Shown one piece after another: positions 7,747 to 16,158 of a stretch of 64,000 nt of DNA. Both the position numbers and the translations under genes were made by a program. Position 1 is the stretch's first letter, and the number at the start of each line of letters is the position of its first letter. The notes beneath the pieces were generated by a model. The model was not told the origin of the DNA. It was given only the letters and a program-made list of their open reading frames with translations, and did no database searches. Source of the DNA: Pseudomonadota bacterium (GTDB taxonomy: Bacteria > Pseudomonadota > Gammaproteobacteria > Steroidobacterales > Steroidobacteraceae); the NCBI GenBank assembly GCA_021777555.1, contig JAJYDK010000010.1:43259-107258 (forward strand), in the 5' to 3' direction.

Positions 7747-9651
7747 TCAGTGTTTGGCGTGCGGCGCCATGATCTTCGCCAGCAGGTCAGGCTTGCCCTT
7801 GATGCGCTCGAGGTGCGGGTAGCGCGGGCCGCCGAAGTAGCTGACCTCGATGGTGTGGAACCAGCCATCCTTCGAGACGAGGAACTTGGTCGGCTGCTTG
7901 GACTTCTGCGCCTGCTTCATCACGTACTTCAATACCGCGGGCGAGTAGGACTGTCCGTCGACGCCCTCGACTTTCATCCCCGGAGACAGGCCCGCGGTCC
8001 AGGCGGGTGATCCCTCGCGCACATCGCCCACCGCGCCGTTGCGGATCGTGAAGCCGTAGCTCAGCCACTGGGAGTCCATGTGGAACTTCGCCTCCTCGGC
8101 CTGCATGAACTTGTTCGGCTTGGCGGTGTACACCAGGCGCCAGCCGGCGCGCTCGAGCTCCTTGGTCGGGGGAAGCTTGGAAACCTCGTAGACATGGCGC
8201 TGGAAGAACGCATGCCAGTCGTAGGGCACCACCTCGTTGAGCAGATGCTCGATGTCGGCGCGGGTGTAGGTCTTGGTGATAGGCCCGGTGAGCGCCGGGG
8301 CCGAGTACAGGTGCAGGAAGGTGTCGAGCGACTTCCTGCCGTGCGTCTTCTCGCGGATGATGGTGTCCACATCGAGCCACAGCAGCTCACCCTCGGTGTA
8401 GAAGTCCCCGGCCGTGCGGCGGATCGAGGAGTACTCGCCGTGCGCCTCATAGAGGTATGGAGCCGCGGTGGTCAGGTCGATCAGCGGCTCGGTGCGCCGG
8501 CCCGGCTCGCTCGCCATCTGGCTGTAGATCGCCGCGAGGTACTGCGGATACTCGCTCGGCTTGCGGATGCCGGTGCGGAACGAGAGCAGGTCCCCCAGGT
8601 ACTGGTTCATGCCCTCGTACACCCACAGCAGATCCGTGCGCTGCGGAATCTGGAAGTTGAGCGTGGTGAGGTCCCAGGGCCGGCGGTACTTGCCGTTCCA
8701 GGAGTGCGAGAACTCGTGCGTGAGCAGGTCGCCCGCGACGAGCTGCCACTGCGGATCGGTCATGAAGGTGGCCGGCGCCCGGTCATCGCTCGACTGGTGA
8801 TGCTCGATGCCCTCGAAGCCGATCTTGTTCGACAACGTGAGGAGCGAGTGGTAGTCGTGCCAGTGTCGCGAGCCGTACAGCGCCAGCGCCTCCGGCGTCA
8901 TGCGCTTGTACTCATCGAGCACCTTCTTCGACACATCGAGATCCTGGGGCGCGTCGGCGAACATGTCGAGCACCTGCTTCGACTGGCCGTTGCTCCAGAG
9001 CTCGACGCGCTTGAAATAGCGCCCGCAGTCAAGCGGTGAGTCCACCAGCATGTTGAGCGGCACTTCATTGAAGTCCACCCGATCCCCCGACTTGTTGGCC
9101 GAGGTGAGGGCGGTGCCGTAATCCCAGCCCGCGGGCAGGATGATGCTCGCCTTGAAGTAGACGTCATGGGAATTGGTGTCGTTCTGGTAGAACAGCACCC
9201 GGTTCCAGTTCACCACCGCGAGGTTCGGTGTCGACATCACATCGGGCGAGTTCATCAGCACCGTGAACTTCACCTGGATGGAGGAGACGCCCTGCGGCAC
9301 CTCGACGTGGAAGGCGTACATGTCGACCTTGTCGCGCCGCCAGGTGAGCGGCTCGCCGTTGGCGCTCACCTTGATCTGCGAGATGTCGGCGAGCGGCCCG
9401 GTAGGCCCGTGTTCGCCCGGGATCCACTGCGGGTACACGAAGGTGAAGGGACCCGGCCGCACCGGGATCTGCATCGTCGATGTCATGAACCCCCGGCCGG
9501 CGGTGCTGGCATCGAGCACCAGCGTCTCGGGGTTGCTCTGGGTGGCGTAGGACACCGCATGGGCATTGGGCTCGGGAATGATCGCGGCCTGCGCCGCCCC
9601 CAGCCCGAGTGCGGCGATACCAAGGCTCGAAAGAGTCAGAAAGCGCTTCAC
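7747..9651 (-). CDS. exported M61-family metallopeptidase, copy 2
   Basis: A 634-residue paralogue of the downstream gene. The signal peptide is MKRFLTLSSLGIAALGLGAA, cut near AQAA. The zinc motif is HEFSHSW (His312, Glu313, His316), and GSPAWTAGLSPGMKVEGVDG marks the PDZ domain. Long stretches match the downstream copy, most strikingly in the C-terminal half (HLYSAPALTGPITKTYTRAD is identical). The GTG at 9651 has GGAGGG about 7 nt upstream; an ATG at 9663 is possible. Both copies keep the catalytic residues, so both are probably active periplasmic or secreted peptidases. Confidence 0.85.
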   Translation of the reverse strand: MKRFLTLSSLGIAALGLGAAQAAIIPEPNAHAVSYATQSNPETLVLDASTAGRGFMTSTMQIPVRPGPFTFVYPQWIPGEHGPTGPLADISQIKVSANGEPLTWRRDKVDMYAFHVEVPQGVSSIQVKFTVLMNSPDVMSTPNLAVVNWNRVLFYQNDTNSHDVYFKASIILPAGWDYGTALTSANKSGDRVDFNEVPLNMLVDSPLDCGRYFKRVELWSNGQSKQVLDMFADAPQDLDVSKKVLDEYKRMTPEALALYGSRHWHDYHSLLTLSNKIGFEGIEHHQSSDDRAPATFMTDPQWQLVAGDLLTHEFSHSWNGKYRRPWDLTTLNFQIPQRTDLLWVYEGMNQYLGDLLSFRTGIRKPSEYPQYLAAIYSQMASEPGRRTEPLIDLTTAAPYLYEAHGEYSSIRRTAGDFYTEGELLWLDVDTIIREKTHGRKSLDTFLHLYSAPALTGPITKTYTRADIEHLLNEVVPYDWHAFFQRHVYEVSKLPPTKELERAGWRLVYTAKPNKFMQAEEAKFHMDSQWLSYGFTIRNGAVGDVREGSPAWTAGLSPGMKVEGVDGQSYSPAVLKYVMKQAQKSKQPTKFLVSKDGWFHTIEVSYFGGPRYPHLERIKGKPDLLAKIMAPHAKH

Positions 9652-9680
9652 GAATCGACCCTCCATCAGTATTTTTCAGG

Positions 9681-9700
9681 CCGACCCAGGGGTCGGCCGG
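9681..9700. repeat. short perfect inverted repeat
   Basis: GGCCGACCC and GGGTCGGCC face each other across 2 nt, in the gap between the BNR-protein stop (9811) and the M61 start (9651). In the direction of transcription it is followed by an A-run, not a T-run, so terminator activity is doubtful. Confidence 0.4.
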
Positions 9701-9810
9701 CGTCAAACCACCGAGTATGCCACCGGGGCACCGACCGGTTGGTGCCGCCCCCCGGGGTGTGCGGCAGGCCGTGCGGAAGGCGGGATGAAGCGCGCCACGG
9801 GGCCGATCGC

Positions 9811-12800
9811 CTAGGGTGTCAGCGCCGCGCCCGGGACCACCCCGGGCAGCCCGTAGCCGGCCATCGTCCGGTTGAAGCGGCTGACTGCGGTCTGCTCGAA
9901 CTGATCGTAGAGAGTGAGCGCCTTGCGGTACTCGATGTCGAGCATGGCCTTCTGCTGCAAGGTCGCCGCATCCACCGTGTTGTCCGCGCCTTCCAGCAGG
10001 GCATCCAGGGCGAGCAGATGCTCGTGGATGCGATCCGGCACGCGCAGCGTCGACTCCTCCGCGCCGGCGCCGCTGGTGATCTCGAGCTTCGCTGCCTCGT
10101 CCGCCTTGCGGAGCGAGCCGATGGCCGCATCTGCGGCCCGCTGCCGCGGGGAGCCCGTCACCGCCGCCTCGAGCACCCCGAGCTGGCCATCGATGGCGTG
10201 CAGGCGGTTGAGCGCGGTATCGAGCTGCGAGACCTCGTGCAACACCGCCTGGGTCACCTGGTAGCGCTCCGTCATGTCCGCCACGCTCGCGTGCGAGGCG
10301 GGGTCATTGACCACGATGAACGTTTGAGAGGCGCTCTGCCCGCCGATCTCGAGCGTCGCCGTGTAGGTTCCGGGCGGAAGCAGCGCGCCGGCCTTCGGTC
10401 CCCGGTTGTACTTCGGGCCCGAGCTCCAGCGCACCGGGCCGTTGGCGCGCAGATCCCAATGGATGCGATGCAATCCCGCCTCGCCGGACACCCGCGGCAC
10501 CATGCCCTTGACGGACTCCGCCGCAGGCGGGCCGCCCGTCGGGGAAGCGGTCCCCGGCGTCATCGCCACGGGCTTCCCGTGGTGCAGTCCCTTCACGGTG
10601 CGCACGACCTCTCCGGCGGCGTTGCGGATCACGAGCTCCCCGGGTTGCTTCACCGTCTTTGCGAGGTAGTAGCTGAAGGCCGCGCCATAGTGCGGATTCT
10701 GTCCGTAGAACGCGCTGTCGCCCATCCACTCGGTCTGCGACCAGGGCCAGAAGCGCAGCGCGTCCGCGGGCTTGAACAGCGTGAGCGCCGATCGGGCGAC
10801 CTGCGCGTTCCAGCGCTGAAACGGCGCGAGGTCATCGAGGATCCACAGGCCCCGCCCATGGGTCGCCACCACCAGTGAATCGGTCGCCCGATCGAGCGCC
10901 AGGTCATACACCGCGGCATCCGGCAGGCCGAGACCGAACAGGTACCACGTCTTGCCCGCGTTCCATGACACATACAGGCCGTTCTCGAGCCCGGCGAAGT
11001 ACAGATCCGGATCGTGCGGGTCGCGCCGCACCACGTGCGCATAGACCCCCCCGGGCAGGTTGCCGCTGATCGAGGTCCAATGTGCCCCGTAGTCATCGGT
11101 CCGGTACAGGTACGGCTTGAAATCGCCGCTGAAGTGACGATCCACGGCGATGAGCGCGCTGCCCGGATCGGTCGCGGACACATCGATCGACTCCACGCGG
11201 CCCCAGGCCGGCAGATGCGGGATGTGCGCCGTCACATTCGTCCAGTGCCTGCCGCCGTCGCGGGTCAATTGCACCAGCCCGTCATCCGTGCCCACCCAGA
11301 TGACGTTGGGATCGGACTTGGCGGGCGTTATGGTGAGAATCGCGTCATAGTACTCCGCGCCGGAGTTGTCCTGGATCACAGGTCCCCCGGAGGGGCCCTG
11401 CTTCGCCTTGTCGTTGCGGGTGAGATCCGGGCTGATGACCCGCCAGGTTCGGCCGCGGTCCCCGCTCCTGAAGAGCACCTGCGCGCCCGCGTAGAGCACC
11501 TTCGGATCCTCGGGCGAGACGGCGAAGCCGGCCTCCCAGGCGAAACGATAGCGCACCGCGCCAGCGCCGAGACCGGTGTAATCGCCCGGAAAGGGCTCGA
11601 TGTCGTGGATCTGCTGCTCGCTGCGGTTGTAGACGAAGTAGGCGCCGTTCTGCCCGCTGTTGTAGATCAAGTTGGGATCGTCGGCGGCCGGCATGCCGAA
11701 GATGCCGTCATCGCCGTTGAATCCGAACCACGCCCGCTCGGGAATACCGCTCGGGTCCTTGCTGAAGGCCGGCCCGCACCAGGTATTGTTGTCCTGCAGT
11801 CCGCCGCAGACCAGGTAGCGGATCCCGGCGCCGACGGCGACGTGGTAGTACTGCTCGATGGCGATGTTGTGCACGAAGCGCCAGTGCTTGCCGTTGTCGA
11901 GCGAGAGCGCCACCCCTCCGTCGTTCCCCTCGATGATGCGACCGCTGCCGGTCGGATCGATCCAGATTGAGTGATTGTCGACGTGGATGCTCTTGGCGAG
12001 CTTGTGCCAGGCGCGCCCCCCGTCATCGGAGGCGACCAGGAACTCCGACAGGGCGAAAACGTGATCGGGATTCCTCGGATCGACCGCGATGTGCGAGAAA
12101 TAGAAAGGCCGCGAGTCGGCGCCCTGGTACGTGCTCACCATCCGCCAGTGCGCACCCGAGTCGTCCGAGCGCCAGACCACGCCCTGTTTGGTGCCGATGA
12201 CCGCGTAGAGGACATTCGGCGAGCTCGGTGCGATGGCGAGTCCGATGCGCTCCACCGGCCCGGTGGGCAGCCCGTGGCCGGAGAGGCGCCGCCAGGTGAG
12301 CCCGCCGTCGACCGACTTGTAGATCGCATCCTCGGGGCCGCCGGCCGAATAGGTCCACGGCGTGCGGCGGAACCGGTAGGTTGCCGCATACACGATCTCG
12401 GGGTTGCGCGGATCCATCGCGAGGTCGGAAATGCCGACCTCGGGCCCCTTGTAGAGCACCCTCTTCCAGGTGAGTCCGCCGTCGGTCGTGCGGTACACAC
12501 CGCGCTCCGGGCTGTCCTTCCAGGGACTGCCCATGGCCGCCACCAGCACGGTGTCGGTGTGCAGCGGATCGATGACGACGCGGGAGATCTGCGAGGTGCC
12601 CGCGAGACCGAGATGGCTCCAGGTGAGACCGCCGTCGGTCGATTTGTAGATGCCATCGCCGAAGGAGACGTCATTGCGCACGTTCGCCTCGCCTGTGCCG
12701 GCCCAGACCACCGCCGGATTGTGCGGGTCGACCGCGAGGGCACCGATCGAGGCGACGGGCTCGTGCTGAAAGAGCGCCTTCCAGGTGATGCCGCCGTCTT

Positions 12801-13059
12801 CGGTGCGGAAGACGCCCCCGTCCGCGCCTCCGACGTAGTAGATGTCGGGATTGCCCGGCACGCCGGCGACCGCGGTCACTCGTCCGCCGGCGATGGCCGG
12901 TCCGATCTGGCGGAAATGCACGGCGCGGCTCACCGGCATCGGCAGCCTCGTGCGGCCGTGAGCGTTCTCCTGTTGCGGGCCGGACCGCGCGGCGAGGGCG
13001 AGCGGTGAGAGCAGGATCAAACAGGCCGCTAGGGCCCGGGTACGGGCGGACACTTGCAT
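9811..13059 (-). CDS. exported BNR/sortilin-like beta-propeller protein
   Basis: A 1082-residue protein with a signal peptide (ALAACLILLSPLALAA). The first two thirds repeat BNR/Asp-box text such as GGVFRTEDGGITW, DGIYKSTDGGLTW, RGVYRTTDGGLTW and AIYKSVDGGLTW, spaced as in sialidase- or VPS10-type beta-propellers. The last 300 residues contain a beta-rich segment (RIHWDLRANGPVRW) and a helical tail. Relatives are labelled glycosyl hydrolase or sortilin-like, but I see no proven catalytic residue; peptide or glycan binding is equally possible. The start at 13059 is chosen over a GTG at 13071. Confidence 0.8.
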   Translation of the reverse strand: MQVSARTRALAACLILLSPLALAARSGPQQENAHGRTRLPMPVSRAVHFRQIGPAIAGGRVTAVAGVPGNPDIYYVGGADGGVFRTEDGGITWKALFQHEPVASIGALAVDPHNPAVVWAGTGEANVRNDVSFGDGIYKSTDGGLTWSHLGLAGTSQISRVVIDPLHTDTVLVAAMGSPWKDSPERGVYRTTDGGLTWKRVLYKGPEVGISDLAMDPRNPEIVYAATYRFRRTPWTYSAGGPEDAIYKSVDGGLTWRRLSGHGLPTGPVERIGLAIAPSSPNVLYAVIGTKQGVVWRSDDSGAHWRMVSTYQGADSRPFYFSHIAVDPRNPDHVFALSEFLVASDDGGRAWHKLAKSIHVDNHSIWIDPTGSGRIIEGNDGGVALSLDNGKHWRFVHNIAIEQYYHVAVGAGIRYLVCGGLQDNNTWCGPAFSKDPSGIPERAWFGFNGDDGIFGMPAADDPNLIYNSGQNGAYFVYNRSEQQIHDIEPFPGDYTGLGAGAVRYRFAWEAGFAVSPEDPKVLYAGAQVLFRSGDRGRTWRVISPDLTRNDKAKQGPSGGPVIQDNSGAEYYDAILTITPAKSDPNVIWVGTDDGLVQLTRDGGRHWTNVTAHIPHLPAWGRVESIDVSATDPGSALIAVDRHFSGDFKPYLYRTDDYGAHWTSISGNLPGGVYAHVVRRDPHDPDLYFAGLENGLYVSWNAGKTWYLFGLGLPDAAVYDLALDRATDSLVVATHGRGLWILDDLAPFQRWNAQVARSALTLFKPADALRFWPWSQTEWMGDSAFYGQNPHYGAAFSYYLAKTVKQPGELVIRNAAGEVVRTVKGLHHGKPVAMTPGTASPTGGPPAAESVKGMVPRVSGEAGLHRIHWDLRANGPVRWSSGPKYNRGPKAGALLPPGTYTATLEIGGQSASQTFIVVNDPASHASVADMTERYQVTQAVLHEVSQLDTALNRLHAIDGQLGVLEAAVTGSPRQRAADAAIGSLRKADEAAKLEITSGAGAEESTLRVPDRIHEHLLALDALLEGADNTVDAATLQQKAMLDIEYRKALTLYDQFEQTAVSRFNRTMAGYGLPGVVPGAALTP

Positions 13060-13288
13060 CGTGGATCTCACTTTCGCGCGCCGCCCGGACGCCCCGGCGA
13101 CGCGAACCTTGTCCTGAAGCGTGCCAAGTTAGCCGAGCATCGGGGGGTTGGCCAGCCTCGGTGCGCGAAGCTCGTCGCGGCGCGCGGCCGTTCTGCCGCA
13201 AGCGGCATGCTCCGATCCTGCTATATTGTCCAATGCCGTGGCGATCCGGCCACGAGAGCGGAATTGCGCGCTGGACTGGAGAACGACG

Positions 13289-13543
13289 GTGCCACTATAT
13301 GAATACCGCTGCCCGGCCAACGGGCGGGTGGTCGAGGTGCGCCACAAGATGGCCGAAAGACTCACCACCTGGGGCGAGCTGTGCGAGCGCGCCGGTCTGC
13401 CGAGCGGGGACTGCGCCCCGCACTCGCCCATCGAGAAGCTGATCTCCGCCGGATTCATCGGCAGTGCGCCCGAGTCGGCCTGCGATGCTCCGGGCTGCGC
13501 AGCCGGCGGATGCGGCGCGGGCCTGTGCGGCGGGGATTTCTGA
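13289..13543 (+). CDS. small FmdB-like zinc-ribbon protein
   Basis: An 84-residue protein beginning PLYEYRCPANGRVVEVRHKM, like the FmdB putative regulatory family. The usual paired CxxC knuckles are not intact: one Cys follows YR, and the rest cluster in the tail CDAPGCAAGGCGAGLCGG. It may bind metal in another way. The GTG start at 13289 has GGAG 8 nt upstream. It precedes the potassium-channel gene by 22 nt, so the two may be co-transcribed. Function unknown. Confidence 0.65.
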   Translation: MPLYEYRCPANGRVVEVRHKMAERLTTWGELCERAGLPSGDCAPHSPIEKLISAGFIGSAPESACDAPGCAAGGCGAGLCGGDF

Positions 13544-13565
13544 GCCGACCCCGGAGGCGTTTCGC

Positions 13566-14789
13566 GTGCGACTCCCCCCGGCCCGGCGCATGAGAGTGCA
13601 GGCCGCACGGCACCGCACGGCCCGTTTCCTGCACACACGCGCCTGGTTCCCGCACGTGCCTCTCGCCGTCATCGTGGGCGTGCAGGGGCTGCTGCACATT
13701 CTGTTCGCCTCGGGCTCGCTGCGGCCGCTGCTGGCCACGTGGGCCGGCAGCTCTCCGATCGCCTCGCTCGCCGGCGGCCTCGGCATCCTGCAAATCGGCG
13801 CCGCATCGCATGCGGTCATCGGAGTGCTGCTCATCCTGGTCGCCTTCGGGATGCTGTGGCGGTCGCGGGTCGCCTGGATGCTGGCGCTCGTACTGACGCT
13901 GCTCGCGGTGGTGACCCTGGAGCTCTCGCCGCTCGCGCGGGCCTCGCGTCCGCTCGAGATCTTCGGCGTCGTGCAGCTTCTTCTGCTGCTCGCCTCCCGC
14001 GACAGTTTCACGCGCGCCAATCTCGCCACGGCCACGCTGTTTGCGCTCACGGGACTGCTGTTCACGCTGGGATACGGCACGCTCGGGGCCCTCGCTCTCG
14101 GCGCCGGCTTCAATCCGCCGATCCGCGATCTCACCAACGCCCTGTATTTCGCCGTCGAGACCGTGTCGACCGTGGGGTACGGGGACATTGCGCCGGTCGC
14201 CCCCGAGGCACGGCTGTTCACGATCTCCCTGATCGTGCTCGGTCTGGCGGTGTTCGCCACGGCGCTACCGGCGATCGCCGGCCCCCTGATCGACAAACGT
14301 CTGATGAACCTGCTGCAGCCGGGAAGGAGAAAGAAAGTGAAGCGCGCTTCGCACATCATCGTCGTGGGCGACGGCCCGCTCGCACTGGACACCGCCCGCG
14401 CGCTTTCGGCACGCAATCTCACCGTCACCGTCATCCGCTCCGCAAAGCCCGAAGACGGCGCGCCTCAGCCCGAGGATCTGATCATCGGAGACGGCAGCGA
14501 CGCGCAGGTCCTGCAGCACGCCGGCGTCACCGAGGCCCGCACCGTGCTCGCATTGAGCGAGGACGACGCGTACAACGCCTTCGTCGTGCTGGCTGCCAAA
14601 GAGATGAACCCCTCGCTGCGCACCGTGGCGGCGGTGAGCGACACCCGCAATACCGGCCGCATCGCCCGGACAAGGCCCGATGTGCTGCTCACGCTGCCGC
14701 TGCTCGGCGGAGAGCTGCTGGCCATGGCCTTGAGCGGCGAGCCGATCAACACCGACGCGCTGATCACCCAGCTGATGAAGCTCGGTTAG
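13566..14789 (+). CDS. kch: Kch-type voltage-gated potassium channel
   Basis: A 407-residue inner-membrane channel. Five or six hydrophobic helices lead to the pore loop, whose filter TVGYGD lies at residues 202-207, followed by the inner helix and a cytosolic RCK/TrkA-N domain (HIIVVGDGPLALDTARAL) that gates the pore. Layout and length resemble E. coli Kch (about 417 residues). The GTG at 13566 is chosen because GGAGG lies 8 nt upstream; ATG 13590 has no ribosome site. The stop overlaps the convergent patatin gene by 4 nt. Confidence 0.82.
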   Translation: MRLPPARRMRVQAARHRTARFLHTRAWFPHVPLAVIVGVQGLLHILFASGSLRPLLATWAGSSPIASLAGGLGILQIGAASHAVIGVLLILVAFGMLWRSRVAWMLALVLTLLAVVTLELSPLARASRPLEIFGVVQLLLLLASRDSFTRANLATATLFALTGLLFTLGYGTLGALALGAGFNPPIRDLTNALYFAVETVSTVGYGDIAPVAPEARLFTISLIVLGLAVFATALPAIAGPLIDKRLMNLLQPGRRKKVKRASHIIVVGDGPLALDTARALSARNLTVTVIRSAKPEDGAPQPEDLIIGDGSDAQVLQHAGVTEARTVLALSEDDAYNAFVVLAAKEMNPSLRTVAAVSDTRNTGRIARTRPDVLLTLPLLGGELLAMALSGEPINTDALITQLMKLG

Positions 14790-16030
14790 CGCGAGCGCCG
14801 CGCGACGGTGCCGCCGCCAGCCGGGCACTGCGCCGGATCCCTCTGCTCGCGCGGGCGGGCCTCCATGTTGAGCATGTTGGCCTGCGTCGGCGTCATCCAC
14901 AACAGTCCCTGCGCCGCGCAGCGCTCGCCGTAGGCGAACAGTGCGCGCATGTGCCGCGGACCGAAATCGAAATCGGCGCTGGAGGGGAATCCCGGCGGTA
15001 TCTGCGTGATATGCAACTGCATGCCCAACTGCCGCGCGATCGCCTGCGACTCGACGACCGTCGAGCGCGTCGAGGCGGTTATCCCGGCGGAGATGCTGCG
15101 CGAGATGACATCGACCGTATTGATGGGTGTCCTGTCCGGCGCCGAGGCGAGCTTGCCGTTGATGATGACGTACACATCGGCGCCGCGCAGCGGGGCCAGG
15201 TCCTGCGGCCGCAGCCCCGCGACCAGCGGGAAGATGAACATGGGCGTCGTGACACCACCGTCGACATGCAGCTCATCGTATTGGCGGCCCCCGTCATGCA
15301 CCGGGATGACCACCGGTGGGAACACCCCCGGGACGCTCGCCGAGGCGATGATGACCTTGCGAAACAGCGCCAGCGCGCGCTTGCCGCCCTTTGCCGCGAT
15401 CGCGCCCATGTCCCACAGGACGGTCTCCTGCGAGTCGAGATCGGTCGTTGCAATGATCAGGCGCCGGCCCTTGCTCGTCGCGCGCGCCACCGCGCCCAGC
15501 ATCGCCGGTGTGATGTGGCGGTCGATCAGGTCGCTCAACCGGTCATGCCCGAACCAGCCGAGCGGCGCGAGGATCAGCTGCGTGAAGCGCCATCCGAGGG
15601 AACCGACCGGCGGGTGGCGCCGGGAGTCCTCGATCGTCGCCCGCAATCCGGCATCCCAGGCCGGACCGAGAAATGCGAATGGCGCGATGATCGCGCCGGC
15701 GCTGACGCCCGTCACGAGCTCGAAGCGGGGCCGCTCGTGCGCCTCGGACAGGCCCACGAGCGCGCCGGCCCCGAACGCCCCGCTCGAGCCGCCGCCCGAG
15801 AGCGCGAGGATATTGACGCGCCGTCCCGCGGCGGCGCGGCGAATGCCCTCGAGAAATTGAGGCGCCTGCTCGGTATAGCCGGTGAGATCGGTCGTCACCA
15901 GACGGACCGGAGAGGTATATCCAACCGGCTCGGTGTGATTGATGGCGCTCGGAGGCGGAGGACGCCGCGCCAGCGTGGCGCAGCCGCCGAGCAGCATCAG
16001 AGAGGCAATCCACAGTAGCGTGCCGCGCAT
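14786..16030 (-). CDS. patatin-like phospholipase lipoprotein
   Basis: A 414-residue lipid acyl hydrolase. The N-terminus MRGTLLWIASLMLLGGC is a lipoprotein signal with the acylated Cys at 17. The oxyanion loop is GGGSSGAFG (79-87), the nucleophile motif GVSAG (Ser110), and the catalytic Asp sits in VDGGV. It probably hydrolyses phospholipids or other acyl esters from a membrane anchor in the periplasm. A TTG start at 16060 is possible but would spoil the signal peptide. It lies downstream of the acyl-ligase fusion, 128 bp away, and could share its transcript. Confidence 0.82.
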   Translation of the reverse strand: MRGTLLWIASLMLLGGCATLARRPPPPSAINHTEPVGYTSPVRLVTTDLTGYTEQAPQFLEGIRRAAAGRRVNILALSGGGSSGAFGAGALVGLSEAHERPRFELVTGVSAGAIIAPFAFLGPAWDAGLRATIEDSRRHPPVGSLGWRFTQLILAPLGWFGHDRLSDLIDRHITPAMLGAVARATSKGRRLIIATTDLDSQETVLWDMGAIAAKGGKRALALFRKVIIASASVPGVFPPVVIPVHDGGRQYDELHVDGGVTTPMFIFPLVAGLRPQDLAPLRGADVYVIINGKLASAPDRTPINTVDVISRSISAGITASTRSTVVESQAIARQLGMQLHITQIPPGFPSSADFDFGPRHMRALFAYGERCAAQGLLWMTPTQANMLNMEARPREQRDPAQCPAGGGTVARRSR

Positions 16031-16158
16031 CGAGGTTGTCAGCTCATTGGCTCCCCTCAAGGACTCCCGGTGATTTCCGCTGCCTGAAGCCTGTGCCGTG
16101 CGCGGCCGGATGGGAATAGGCGAAATTGCGGATGCCGGCTCGGCAAGCCCTCAGGCTC

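Noticed and set aside
9681..9700. Rho-independent terminator of the BNR gene
   Set aside because: In the direction of transcription the hairpin is followed by A residues, not a T-run. Listed only as an inverted repeat.
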